NCBI RefSeq assembly: GCF_046254955.1
Contig: NZ_JBJXRG010000002.1
Coordinates: 372,001 to 436,000, forward strand
Length of the DNA: 64,000 nt
Reading direction: 5' to 3'
Origin: Qipengyuania_C sp046254955
GTDB lineage: Bacteria; Pseudomonadota; Alphaproteobacteria; Sphingomonadales; Sphingomonadaceae
The notes beneath the pieces are model-generated. The model saw nothing but the letters and a program-made list of their open reading frames with translations, did not search any database and was not told the DNA's origin. The translations under genes and the position numbers were made by a program. Below, piece after piece: positions 44,626 through 53,818 of the stretch (the first letter of the stretch is position 1; the number at the start of each line of letters is the position of its first letter).

Positions 44626-46035
44626 TCAGATATGCAAGGCCAGCCCGTATGCGGCGAGCACGCTTTCATGCATCGATTCCGAAATGGTTGGATGCGGGAA
44701 AACGGTCTGCATCAGCTCCGCCTCCGTAGTCTCCAGCGTCTTGCCGACGACATAACCCTGGATCATCTCGGTCACTTCGGCACCGATCATGTGTGCGCCG
44801 AGCAGCTCGCCGGTCTTCGCATCGAACACGGTCTTGGTGAAGCCTTCAGCCTCGCCCAGCGCGATCGCCTTGCCATTCCCAATGAAGGGGAAATTGCCAA
44901 CCTTCACCTCGTAACCCGCCTCTTTCGCCTTGGCTTCGGTCATACCGACCGATGCGATCTGCGGATGACAGTATGTGCAACCGGGAATGTTGTTGCGGTC
45001 GAGCCCGTGCGGGTGGACGTCCGTGTTACCTAACTTCTGCGCGATGGCTTCGGCCGCGGTGACGCCCTCGTGCGATGCCTTATGCGCCAGCCACGGGCCG
45101 GGTGTGCAGTCGCCAATCGCCCACAGCCCCTTGGACTTGGTGCGGCCATATGGGTCGATCTGGATGAAGCCGCGATCCATCTCGGCCAGCTTCTCGATGC
45201 CGATGTTCTCGGTATTGGGTACGATGCCGATGGCGACGATGCAGTGAGAGAACTCCTGCTCGCTGACCTTGCCATCCTTGCCCTTGATCTTGGCTTTCAC
45301 GCCCTTGGCATCGGCCTTGACATCCTCGACCCCCGCGCCGGTCATTATGGTCATGCCTTGCTTCTTGAGCGATTTTTCGAGGAAGTCGGAGACGTCCTTG
45401 TCCTCCACCGGCACGATCCGGTCGAGCATTTCGACCACGGTCACATCCGCGCCCATGTCATTGTAGAAGCTTGCAAACTCGATCCCGATCGCCCCAGAGC
45501 CGATTACCAGCAGCTTTTTCGGCATTTCGGGCGGGGTCATGGCAGTCCGGTACGTCCAGATGCGCTTGCCGTCTGCCGGGGCAAAAGGCAGGTCGCGAGC
45601 CCGTGCTCCGGTAGCGACGATCACATGCTTGGCGGTGAGCTTTTCCTCACCCTTCTCGCCTTTGACCGTCAGCGCAGTCGGGCCGGTCAGCACGCCCTCC
45701 CCCATATGCACCGCGATCTTGTTTTTCTTCATCAGGTGCGTGACGCCCTGGTTGAGTTGCTTGGCCACGCCGCGCGAACGCTTCACCACCGCCTCGAGAT
45801 CGGCTTCGATCTCCTTCGCCTTGAGGCCGTAGTCGCCTGCATGTTGCATATAGTGGAAGATCTCGGCCGAGCGCAGCAGCGCCTTAGTGGGGATGCAGCC
45901 CCAATTGAGGCAGATACCGCCTAAGTTCTCGCGCTCGACAATCGCGGTCTTCAGGCCCAGCTGCGCGCAGCGGATAGCCGCGACATAGCCCCCAGGTCCA
46001 GAGCCCAGAACAATAACGTCGTAACTAGCTGACAT
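44626..46035 (-). CDS. lpd: Dihydrolipoyl dehydrogenase (E3)
   Basis: A 469-residue flavoprotein that reoxidises dihydrolipoyl groups with NAD. FAD motif VIVLGSGPGGYVAA, redox disulfide C42/C47 in GICLNWGCIPTK, NAD motif VIGSGAIGIEFASFY, and the C-terminal base in FPHPTISESMHES. Next to pdhC, it is probably the E3 of the pyruvate dehydrogenase complex. Its ATG shares one base with the stop of a possible 42-residue gene. Confidence 0.95.
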   Translation of the reverse strand: MSASYDVIVLGSGPGGYVAAIRCAQLGLKTAIVERENLGGICLNWGCIPTKALLRSAEIFHYMQHAGDYGLKAKEIEADLEAVVKRSRGVAKQLNQGVTHLMKKNKIAVHMGEGVLTGPTALTVKGEKGEEKLTAKHVIVATGARARDLPFAPADGKRIWTYRTAMTPPEMPKKLLVIGSGAIGIEFASFYNDMGADVTVVEMLDRIVPVEDKDVSDFLEKSLKKQGMTIMTGAGVEDVKADAKGVKAKIKGKDGKVSEQEFSHCIVAIGIVPNTENIGIEKLAEMDRGFIQIDPYGRTKSKGLWAIGDCTPGPWLAHKASHEGVTAAEAIAQKLGNTDVHPHGLDRNNIPGCTYCHPQIASVGMTEAKAKEAGYEVKVGNFPFIGNGKAIALGEAEGFTKTVFDAKTGELLGAHMIGAEVTEMIQGYVVGKTLETTEAELMQTVFPHPTISESMHESVLAAYGLALHI

Positions 46036-46163
46036 TACTCAATAACCTCTCTTGAAATCCTACTGGATGGAGCACATGGAGCACTGTCCATACGGCTGAA
46101 AAATCTCTGCGCCCTCGTCTGTTCCACCCTCGCCATGTCATCGCGTTGATTGCCGACTGTCAT
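46035..46163 (-). CDS. Possible 42-residue protein between pdhC and lpd
   Basis: In the 172-base gap between pdhC and lpd, the reverse strand has an ATG at 46163 with GGAG five bases upstream, and a stop that overlaps the lpd ATG by one base (TAATG). The product is polar and basic (starts MTVGNQRDDMARVEQTRAQR) with one cysteine and no membrane helix. The good ribosome site and overlap argue for translation, at least as a coupling leader for lpd. Its sequence resembles no family I recognise and it may have no function as a protein. Confidence 0.4.
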   Translation of the reverse strand: MTVGNQRDDMARVEQTRAQRFFSRMDSAPCAPSSRISREVIE

Positions 46164-46207
46164 GCTGGCTCCATCGCACAGATTGGCTCGTGTAGGACAG
46201 CGTGTCT

Positions 46208-47647
46208 CTAGACCACCAGACCAACCGGGTTCTCGACCAGATTGCGGAATTGATCGAGCAGTTTCGCGCCGTCCACCCCGTCAATCGCACGGTGATCGAA
46301 GCTACCGGTGACGCTCATTACGGTGGCGACCTGCAGGGCGCCATCGACCACATAGGGTCGCTGTTCGCCCGCGCCGACTGCCAGGATCATGCCCTGCGGC
46401 GGGTTGATCACGGCGTCGAATTGCTTGGTGCCGAACATGCCTAGGTTGGAGAGCGAGGCAGTGCCGCCCTGGTATTCATGCGGCTGCAGCTTGCCGTCGC
46501 GCGCCTTGCCCGCAAGCTCCTTCATCTCGGTCGAGATCTCGGCGAGGCCTTTGCGGCCCGCGTCCTTGATGATCGGCGTAATCAGCCCCGATGGCGCGGC
46601 CACCGCAACGGAAATGTCCTGCCGCGAGTACTGATGCATCACATCGCCTTGAAAGCTGACGTTGCACTGCGGTTCGCGCTGCAATGCGCGCGCCAGTGCC
46701 TTGATGATGAGATCGTTGACCGACAACTTGACGCCGTCCGCTTCGAGCGAAGCGTTGAGCTCTTTGCGCAGCTTGAGCAGCGCATCGAGCCGGACATCTA
46801 CCGTGAGGTAGATATGCGGTACGGTCTGCTTTGCCTCGGTCAGGCGGCGCGCGATGACCTTGCGGACATTGTTGAGCTTCTGCTCTTCGTAAGGGGCGCC
46901 GCCATCCTCGGGCGAAACCGAAGGTGCGGGTGCAAGCGCTGGCGCGCTTGCGGGCGCTACCGCAGGCGCTGCTCCCGGCTTTGCATCCTCGACATCAGCC
47001 TTGACGATGCGGCCATTGGGTCCGCTGCCAGTGATGGTCGAAAGATCGAGGCCCTTCTGCTCGGCAATCCGCTTGGCAAGCGGTGAAGCGACAATCCGTC
47101 CGTCGCCCGAGGGCGTTGCGGCAGGTGCAGGTGCCGGAGCAGCGGCAGGTGCCGGAGTTGGCGCCGAGGCAGCAGAATCCCCTCCCCCGCCAGCAGCTTC
47201 GACATCGTCCTTGGTAATCTTGCCCTTGGGGCCGGTGCCGGTAATCGAGGCGAGATCGACGCCCTTCGCTTCTGCCAGCTTGCGGGCGGTTGGCGTTGCC
47301 GCAGGCCCATCTGCACTCGGTGCTGGGGCGGGCGGCGAAGGTGCAGGAGCGGCTTCTTCGCTAGCGTTCGCGCTGCCGCCAGCTGCTGCGTCGCCCACAT
47401 CTTCGTCTTCCTCGGCCAGGATCGCGATCACTTCGCCCACTTTAACGTTCTCAGTCCCCTCCGCGATCTCGATTTTGGCGATTGTGCCTTCGTCGACCGC
47501 TTCGAACTCCATCGTCGCCTTGTCGGTCTCGATCTCGGCCATGATATCGCCTGCGGAAACCGTATCACCCTCTTTCACAAGCCATTTGGCAAGCGTGCCT
47601 TCTTCCATCGTGGGCGAGAGAGCGGGCATTTTGATCGCAATAGGCAT
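46208..47647 (-). CDS. pdhC: Dihydrolipoamide acetyltransferase (PDH E2) with two subunit-binding domains
   Basis: The 479-residue E2 has one lipoyl domain (1-80, ETDKATME), then two peripheral subunit-binding domains in a row: TPTARKLAEAKGVDLASI at about 120 and ASPLAKRIAEQKGLDLSTI at about 185. Each ends in a KITKDDVEA- or RIVKADVED-type helix, and they are joined by alanine/proline-rich linkers. The catalytic core follows (about 255-479) with SFDHRAIDGVDGA. One such binding domain is usual. The ATG at 47647 was chosen for the lipoyl start; earlier codons are non-native. lpd lies downstream. Confidence 0.94.
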   Translation of the reverse strand: MPIAIKMPALSPTMEEGTLAKWLVKEGDTVSAGDIMAEIETDKATMEFEAVDEGTIAKIEIAEGTENVKVGEVIAILAEEDEDVGDAAAGGSANASEEAAPAPSPPAPAPSADGPAATPTARKLAEAKGVDLASITGTGPKGKITKDDVEAAGGGGDSAASAPTPAPAAAPAPAPAATPSGDGRIVASPLAKRIAEQKGLDLSTITGSGPNGRIVKADVEDAKPGAAPAVAPASAPALAPAPSVSPEDGGAPYEEQKLNNVRKVIARRLTEAKQTVPHIYLTVDVRLDALLKLRKELNASLEADGVKLSVNDLIIKALARALQREPQCNVSFQGDVMHQYSRQDISVAVAAPSGLITPIIKDAGRKGLAEISTEMKELAGKARDGKLQPHEYQGGTASLSNLGMFGTKQFDAVINPPQGMILAVGAGEQRPYVVDGALQVATVMSVTGSFDHRAIDGVDGAKLLDQFRNLVENPVGLVV

Positions 47648-47786
47648 GGTCGCTGCTTTGTCCTTCCTGGGGAGCGGAATGCGACATTCTCTGGCCAATT
47701 TGGGACAAACGGGCAAGGCCTCCTTGCACCAATAAAGATTTCAGCGGATACAACCACGGCTTGGGAGCTATGCTCGGGAGGGCATC

Positions 47787-48239
47787 ATGCGCGTCTACCT
47801 AGTTGTGATGGATGAGACTGAAGAAGCCCGCAAGGCGGTGCGCTTCGCAACGCGCCGCTCGGCAAAGACCGGGGGCTCGTTGCACATTCTGGCAATTGTG
47901 CAGCAGCAGAATTTCAACGCCTTCGGAGGCGTGCAGGCTACGATCGAACAGGAAGCACGTGAACGAGCTGAGATGCTTGCCGCGAACGAAGCAGGCAATA
48001 TCCAGGCCGAAGGCGGCAGGATCCCTCAGATCGCTGTTAGGAGCGGCGATGGTCAGAAGATTATTCGCGACTACCTGTCAGAGCATGATGAAGTTGCGGC
48101 ATTGGTGCTGGGTGCAGCAGAAGTCGGCAATCCAGGCCCATTGGTGACCCAGTTTGCCTCTGATGCAGGCGATCTGCCCTGCCCCGTCTATATCGTACCG
48201 GGCGGCCTGAGCGACGAACGGCTCGACGAACTCGCCTGA
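47787..48239 (+). CDS. Universal stress protein (UspA family)
   Basis: A 150-residue alpha/beta protein: YLVVMDETEEARKAVRFATRR as first strand and helix, LHILAIV, and AALVLGAAEVGNPGPLVTQF followed by CPVYIVPG. The G-2x-G-9x-G(S/T) ATP motif is not clearly kept, so it may belong to the non-ATP type. Divergent from pdhC. The role is probably stress tolerance, not further definable. Confidence 0.85.
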   Translation: MRVYLVVMDETEEARKAVRFATRRSAKTGGSLHILAIVQQQNFNAFGGVQATIEQEARERAEMLAANEAGNIQAEGGRIPQIAVRSGDGQKIIRDYLSEHDEVAALVLGAAEVGNPGPLVTQFASDAGDLPCPVYIVPGGLSDERLDELA

Positions 48240-48251
48240 CGCGGCGCGCGA

Positions 48252-50525
48252 TTAGCGCTTGCGGCCCTGGTGGCGGAGATTCCCCGGTCGCCCGCGTTTG
48301 CCGGCTGCATGTTTCGAGCGGCCCTTCTTATTGGGCGGTGGACGATTGCCGCGCTTCTCGATTCGCGAACCATCCGCATCAGGCACTTCGAACTTGAGCG
48401 CACCTGTGAGCGCGTTGGATTCGGCGAGCTTGAGTTCCAGCGTGTCACCGGAGGCATAGCGTGTTCCGCTGTTTTCCCCGACCAGCGCCTGCGCCTTCTC
48501 GTCATAGCGGAAATATTCGCGGCCTAGCGACGAGACCGGAACCAGTCCGTCACCACCGAGACCCTTGATCGTCGCGAAGAAGCCGAAACTCTGAACGCCG
48601 GTGATGCGCGTTTCGAAAGTCTCGCCAACACGTCCCGATAGCCAAGCGGCAACGTAGCGGTCGATCGTGTCGCGCTCGGCCTCCATCGCGCGGCGCTCGG
48701 TCTGGCTTATCGCGTCGGTGATCTGCTGGAGACTTTCACGGTCACGTTCTGAAAGCCCGGTCTGCTCGGGAATTCCCTTCTGATCGGGCTTAGGTTGTTC
48801 AAGTTTGAAGGTCTCGACCAGCGAGCGATGCAGCAAGAGATCGGCATAGCGGCGGATCGGGCTGGTGAAATGCGAATAGCTGCCCAGCGCGAGGCCGAAG
48901 TGCCCAGCATTCTTGGGTCCGTAATAGGCCTGCATTTGGCTACGCAGCACAGCTTCCATCACCTGCGCCTTCTCCGATTCGTCGGTGACGTCCTTGAGCA
49001 TGCGGTTGAACAGGCCTGGCGTGATCACCTGGCCCAATGCCAGCTTGCGATCCATCGTCGACAGGTAATCGCGCAGCGCGATCAGCTTTTCACGCGCCGG
49101 GGGTTCGTGGACGCGGTAGACCACTGGCGAGTTCTTGCTTTCAAGCGCCTTGGCCGCCGCGACATTGGCCACGATCATGAAATCCTCAACCACGCGGTGC
49201 GCATCGATCCGTTCGCGAACCGCGATCTCCTCGATCTGGCCCTTCTCGTTGAGCTTCACCTGCCGTTCGGGAAGTTCGAGATGCAGGGGATCGCGCTCCG
49301 CGCGCGCCTTGGCGAGCAGCTGCCACGCGTCCCACAGGTGTAGCAGGTGCTTGGGCGCACTACCGGAATCAATCTCCGCCTGCGCACCCTCGTAGGCGAT
49401 GTTGTGATGGATGCGCACAATCGCCCGGGTAAACTTCGATCCACTGACCTTACCATGCTTATCGATATGCAGATGGCACACCATCGCCGCGCGATCCTCG
49501 TCCTGCTTGAGCGAGCACACATCGGCGGACAGCACTTCGGGCAGCATCGGCACAACACGGTCGGGGAAATAGACCGAGTTGCCGCGCTTGCGTGCCTCCT
49601 TATCGAGCGCACTGCCGGGGCGGACGTAGAAGCTGACATCGGCAATTGCCACCACAGCGTCGTAACCGCCGTCCTTGTTCGGGGCGGCCCAAATCGCATC
49701 GTCATGATCGCGCGCATCGGCAGGATCGATGGCAACAATCGGCAGGTGTCGCAGGTCTTCGCGTCGCTCTTGCGAAAGCGGCAGCTCCGCAACCCGCTCG
49801 GCTTCCTCGATTACTTCCTCGGGAAAGACATGCGGAATGCCATGCTTGGCAATGGCTATCAGGCTGAAGCTCTTGGGCGCGAGCGGATCGCCGATCACTT
49901 CGACGACCTTGACACCCGCGCGCGGCGAACGCCCGGCAGGTTCCGCCAGGACGAGCTGACCTTCTTCCGCCCCGCCTAGATCGGCAATCGGTGTCGAGTT
50001 GCGAATCTTCTTGTCGACCGGGGCAAGCCAGCCCTTGCCTGCACCGTCCAGCTCGACCACGCCCATCAGGCCTTCGGTGCGGGCGGGAAACTTCTTCATC
50101 GGATGGGATATCCAACCGCGATCGGTCTCTTCATTGCGTGCGAGAATCCGGTCACCGCGCTTGAGTGCGAGACCCTTTTTGCGTTCGATCACACGGAGGC
50201 GCGGCGGCTTGCTACCGTCATCGGGCGACCAGTTCTCGGGAACCGCGATCGGCTCGCCGTCTTCGATCTCGATGACTTTCAGCACGGTGACCTTGGGCAC
50301 TCCGCCCATGCGGTGGAACGCGCTCTTCTTGCCGTCGATCAGGCCTTCTTCGGCCATGTCCTTGAGCAGCTTCTTGAGCGCAATCTTCTCCTGACCCTTG
50401 AGACCGAATGCCTTGGCGATTTCGCGCTTGCCTGCCGGGGTTTCCGAAGTCTGTACGAATTGGAGAACTTGTTCCTTGGACGGCAGCCCTTGGGCGCGCC
50501 GTACCTGTTTCTTATTTTTATTCAT
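48252..50525 (-). CDS. rnr: Ribonuclease R
   Basis: A 757-residue processive 3'-5' exoribonuclease: N-terminal helix-turn-helix and cold-shock domains, the RNB core with the catalytic aspartates in DPADARDHDDAIWA, an S1 domain (GRVGETFETRITGVQSFGFFA region), and a lysine/arginine/glycine-rich C-terminal tail (RPPPNKKGRSKHAAGKRGR) that aids structured-RNA unwinding. It acts in RNA quality control. Convergent with usp, 12 bases apart. Confidence 0.95.
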   Translation of the reverse strand: MNKNKKQVRRAQGLPSKEQVLQFVQTSETPAGKREIAKAFGLKGQEKIALKKLLKDMAEEGLIDGKKSAFHRMGGVPKVTVLKVIEIEDGEPIAVPENWSPDDGSKPPRLRVIERKKGLALKRGDRILARNEETDRGWISHPMKKFPARTEGLMGVVELDGAGKGWLAPVDKKIRNSTPIADLGGAEEGQLVLAEPAGRSPRAGVKVVEVIGDPLAPKSFSLIAIAKHGIPHVFPEEVIEEAERVAELPLSQERREDLRHLPIVAIDPADARDHDDAIWAAPNKDGGYDAVVAIADVSFYVRPGSALDKEARKRGNSVYFPDRVVPMLPEVLSADVCSLKQDEDRAAMVCHLHIDKHGKVSGSKFTRAIVRIHHNIAYEGAQAEIDSGSAPKHLLHLWDAWQLLAKARAERDPLHLELPERQVKLNEKGQIEEIAVRERIDAHRVVEDFMIVANVAAAKALESKNSPVVYRVHEPPAREKLIALRDYLSTMDRKLALGQVITPGLFNRMLKDVTDESEKAQVMEAVLRSQMQAYYGPKNAGHFGLALGSYSHFTSPIRRYADLLLHRSLVETFKLEQPKPDQKGIPEQTGLSERDRESLQQITDAISQTERRAMEAERDTIDRYVAAWLSGRVGETFETRITGVQSFGFFATIKGLGGDGLVPVSSLGREYFRYDEKAQALVGENSGTRYASGDTLELKLAESNALTGALKFEVPDADGSRIEKRGNRPPPNKKGRSKHAAGKRGRPGNLRHQGRKR

Positions 50526-50557
50526 GACCCCTTATATCGGGTGCGGTCGGACACCAA

Positions 50558-52102
50558 TCAATAGGCCCGTGCGACGTAGATCCGCTCGGCAGCCGGTTCA
50601 CCGGAGAATATGCAGTTTCCGTCAGCTGGAGCGCCATCGCGCGGAACATTGCGCATAGTCAGCTTGTGGGCCTTGAGCTGCTCCACCACCGCCTCCAGCG
50701 CGTCACCCGTGGGTTTAGACCATTGCACTTCGACCCAGCCCGGGAATTGCTCGCCCGATGAATAGAACTCGGACAGCTCATCGAAACTCGTGATATCGCG
50801 CCGGATATTGGCTTCGCGGCGGTCGCGCGCTTCGGCGAAAAGCGCTGATTGCACTTCTTCAAGCAATCCACCAATCATTCCAGCCACCTCGCCTACGGGG
50901 GGAGTAGAGAATGCAGGCTTGCCGCTCTCCATGTTCCACAAGGTATCGCGGCGCAGCATGCTGACAACGCCGTTGTCCATATCGCGCCCGCCAATTTCCA
51001 GAATCACCGGCGCGCCTTTGCGAACCCAGTCCCAGCGCTTGGCAGTGGCCTTGCCATGGCTCTTGTCGAGCAGCACGCGAATGGGCTCTCCTAGCGCCGA
51101 TTGCGCCGCAATTTCCGCGCGGAGCTTCTCACAATAGTCGAGCAAAGCTGCGTCTTCCGGCTTGTCGCGCAGCATCGGCAGGATCACCACTTGGTGCGGT
51201 GCAATTGCGGGGGGCGTTCGAAGCCCGTCATCATCGCCATGCGTCATGATCACGCCGCCGATTAACCGCGTGGAAACGCCCCAGCTCGTTGTGTGGCAGA
51301 ATTGCTCGCCACCTTCGCGGTCCTGGAACTTGATCCCGGCCGCCTCGGAGAAATTTGTGCCGAGATAATGCGAAGTGCCGGCTTGGAGCGCCTTGCCATC
51401 CTGCATCATCGCTTCAATCGACCAAGTCTCAGTCGCACCGGGGAAGCGCTCGTGTTCCGGCTTCTCGCCGGCGACTACCGGCAGCGCGAGATCTTCTTCA
51501 ACGCAGGCGCGATACATCTCGAGAGCGCGGTGCGTTTCTTCCAGCGCCTGTTCGCGCGTTTCGTGTGCAGTATGGCCTTCCTGCCAGAGGAATTCTGAGG
51601 TGCGCAGGAACATGCGCGTGCGCATTTCCCAGCGGACGACATTGGCCCATTGGTTAGTCAGCAAGGGCAGATCGCGCCAGCTCTGGATCCAGCGCGCCAT
51701 CGCGTCGCCAATAATCGTTTCAGACGTCGGGCGGACAACCAGCGGCTCTTCCAGCTTCGCTTCGGGATCGGGCACCAGCTTGCCATTGCCATCCGCAATC
51801 AGGCGATGATGCGTGACGACCGCCATTTCCTTCGCAAACCCGTCGACGTGCTCGGCCTCGCGCTCGAAATTGGCGAGCGGGATGAAAATCGGGAAGTAGC
51901 AATTCTGGACACCGGCAGCTTTGATCCGGTCATCCATCAGGCGCTGGATGCGTTCCCAGATACCATAGCCCCACGGCTTGATGACCATACAGCCGCGAAC
52001 GCCGGATTCCTCGGCCAGGTCAGCTTCGGATACGACTGCTTGATACCATTGGGCAAAGTTGTCGGCACGTTTGACCGACAGGGCATGACGAATGTTAGAC
52101 AC
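50558..52102 (-). CDS. proS: Prolyl-tRNA synthetase, archaeal/eukaryotic-type
   Basis: The 514-residue class II synthetase has motif 2 in the archaeal/eukaryotic form (RWEMRTRMFLRTSEFLWQEG, then HTAHETREQALEE), no bacterial editing insertion between motifs 2 and 3, a SWGVSTRLIGGVIMTHGDD motif 3 region, and an extra C-terminal domain ending in tyrosine (IYVARAY), all marks of ProS type 3. Most proteobacteria use the long bacterial type. It charges tRNA-Pro; editing must be done elsewhere if needed. Confidence 0.93.
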   Translation of the reverse strand: MSNIRHALSVKRADNFAQWYQAVVSEADLAEESGVRGCMVIKPWGYGIWERIQRLMDDRIKAAGVQNCYFPIFIPLANFEREAEHVDGFAKEMAVVTHHRLIADGNGKLVPDPEAKLEEPLVVRPTSETIIGDAMARWIQSWRDLPLLTNQWANVVRWEMRTRMFLRTSEFLWQEGHTAHETREQALEETHRALEMYRACVEEDLALPVVAGEKPEHERFPGATETWSIEAMMQDGKALQAGTSHYLGTNFSEAAGIKFQDREGGEQFCHTTSWGVSTRLIGGVIMTHGDDDGLRTPPAIAPHQVVILPMLRDKPEDAALLDYCEKLRAEIAAQSALGEPIRVLLDKSHGKATAKRWDWVRKGAPVILEIGGRDMDNGVVSMLRRDTLWNMESGKPAFSTPPVGEVAGMIGGLLEEVQSALFAEARDRREANIRRDITSFDELSEFYSSGEQFPGWVEVQWSKPTGDALEAVVEQLKAHKLTMRNVPRDGAPADGNCIFSGEPAAERIYVARAY

Positions 52103-52152
52103 TTGATGTGGTTTTCCTGGATCGCCGGGGAGAGCTTGCGCCCTGCCCGCGG

Positions 52153-52701
52153 CTACTTTGAAAGGTCGTCGAGCTTCTTCTGCATGGCAGCCATCTGCTC
52201 GCGCAATGCTGCAATTTCTTCCTGCGCCGAATTGTCGGCCTTCGAAGATGGCGATCGCGGCAGGAGTGCTTCACCCGCCGCACGCATCATCGCCATGTTG
52301 GTTTCATGGATCTTGGCGAGCGGGTTATCCCTGATCCCCTTCTCGAATGCTTCGCGCAGCTTGGATTGATTGTTGCGGAAGTTTTCCATCGACGCTTCGA
52401 GATAACTCGGCATCATTGCCTGCATCGAATTCCCGTACATCCCGATCAATTGGCGCAGGAAGCTGACGGGCAGCATCTGCTCGCCCTTTTCTTCCTCTTC
52501 CATAATAATCTGGGTGAGGATCGAGTGGGTGATGTCATCGCCTGATTTCGCATCCACAACCTGGAACTCGACATTCTCGCGCGTCATCTTGGCGAGGTCG
52601 TCGAGCGTGATGTAGCTGGAGGATCCGGTGTTGTAGAGGCGGCGGTTGGCGTATTTCTTGATGATGATCGGATCGCCATCATCGTGCTTGCGCTTGGCCA
52701 T
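52153..52701 (-). CDS. phaR: Polyhydroxyalkanoate synthesis repressor PhaR
   Basis: The 182-residue protein begins with the PHB-accumulation regulatory DNA-binding domain (IIIKKYANRRLYNTGSSSYI, then TLDDLA), followed by a PHB-binding helical region (EKGEQMLPVSFLRQLIGMYG) and a C-terminal coiled coil (EEIAALREQMAAMQKKLDDL). PhaR represses phasin and PHA genes and leaves DNA when PHA granules form. phaC and phasin genes are not in the window. Confidence 0.9.
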   Translation of the reverse strand: MAKRKHDDGDPIIIKKYANRRLYNTGSSSYITLDDLAKMTRENVEFQVVDAKSGDDITHSILTQIIMEEEEKGEQMLPVSFLRQLIGMYGNSMQAMMPSYLEASMENFRNNQSKLREAFEKGIRDNPLAKIHETNMAMMRAAGEALLPRSPSSKADNSAQEEIAALREQMAAMQKKLDDLSK

Positions 52702-52774
52702 GAATCTGTTCCTGAAATTCGAGAATGCAGCGCCTTAGCACTTGCACAATGTGCAGTGCAACATAACGCCAAGG

Positions 52775-53812
52775 TCAAGCCTTCAGCCGGGTGCCCAAAA
52801 CCGTCAACAGTTCGTATTGCGAAAGGCCGGAATGCTGCGCAGCATCGGGAAGATGATAGGGCAGTTCCAGCCAGTCGCCTTCGCCCAAATCAGGCTTATC
52901 GGTTAGGTCGACAACGATCATATCCATCGACACCTTGCCCAGCATCGGAATGGATGCACCGCCTTTCTCGAAGGCCGATCCGGCCCAGCCCCGCAAGATG
53001 CCGTCCGCATAACCTAGCGAGACCACCCCGATGCGCATTTCCCGGTCCGCTGTGAAGGTGGCGTTGTATCCGACGCTATCGCCTGCACCGATCTTGCGGG
53101 ACTGGATAATGGCGGCTTCAATCCGAGCGACTTGCCGGATATGCGGTTCGAGTTCGGGCCGCTGGATGCCGCCATAAAGCGACAGACCGGGCCGAGTTAC
53201 ATCGAAATGATATTCCGAACCCAGTGCGATTCCGGCGCTATTGGCAAGACTTGTCCGGCGTGCCGGAATTGTCTCGACTACCGCCTGAAATCGCTGCAAC
53301 TGCTGCGCATTCATCACGCCGTCTTCATCTGCGCAGGCGAGGTGCGACATCAGGATTTCGATCTCGAGCCGCGCAATTATTGGATCACCGATCTCCGACA
53401 TCGACAGCCCAAGGCGGTTAATGCCTGTATCGACCATCAGGTCGCAGGTCCCTCCTCCACTCTCGATCCAGCGTCTGGCTTGAGCGAGCGAGTTGATAGT
53501 CGGCCGAACTCCTGCCTCGCGAGCGAATGCTACGTCCTGTTCTGTTAGTGGCCCGTGGAGCACAGAAATCCGTTCGCCAAGAACGTGCTCAAGGGCATCC
53601 GGCACCTCTCTCCAATGCGCGACGAAAAAATCCCGCGCGCCTGCTTCGACTAAAGCCGGAACGCAGGCATCGACGCCTAAACCATAACAGTCGGCCTTAA
53701 TGGCTGTGCCAGCGTAAGCCTCACCCGATAGCTCGTGGAGCGCACGCCAGTTCGACGCCAGCGCTTCGGCATCGACCCTCAGCCGGAGTGTCGCTGGCGG
53801 CAGTTCAGACAC
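52775..53812 (-). CDS. alr: Alanine racemase
   Basis: The 345-residue PLP enzyme makes D-alanine for peptidoglycan. PLP lysine K39 in AGTAIKADCYGLG; second catalytic tyrosine Y249 in SVGYNATFTAD, 19 residues before SLGYADG, the spacing of known enzymes; GKVSMDM near the C-terminus. Somewhat shorter than average but complete. It follows an MFS gene by six bases on the same strand. Confidence 0.94.
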   Translation of the reverse strand: MSELPPATLRLRVDAEALASNWRALHELSGEAYAGTAIKADCYGLGVDACVPALVEAGARDFFVAHWREVPDALEHVLGERISVLHGPLTEQDVAFAREAGVRPTINSLAQARRWIESGGGTCDLMVDTGINRLGLSMSEIGDPIIARLEIEILMSHLACADEDGVMNAQQLQRFQAVVETIPARRTSLANSAGIALGSEYHFDVTRPGLSLYGGIQRPELEPHIRQVARIEAAIIQSRKIGAGDSVGYNATFTADREMRIGVVSLGYADGILRGWAGSAFEKGGASIPMLGKVSMDMIVVDLTDKPDLGEGDWLELPYHLPDAAQHSGLSQYELLTVLGTRLKA

Positions 53813-53818
53813 AGTAGC

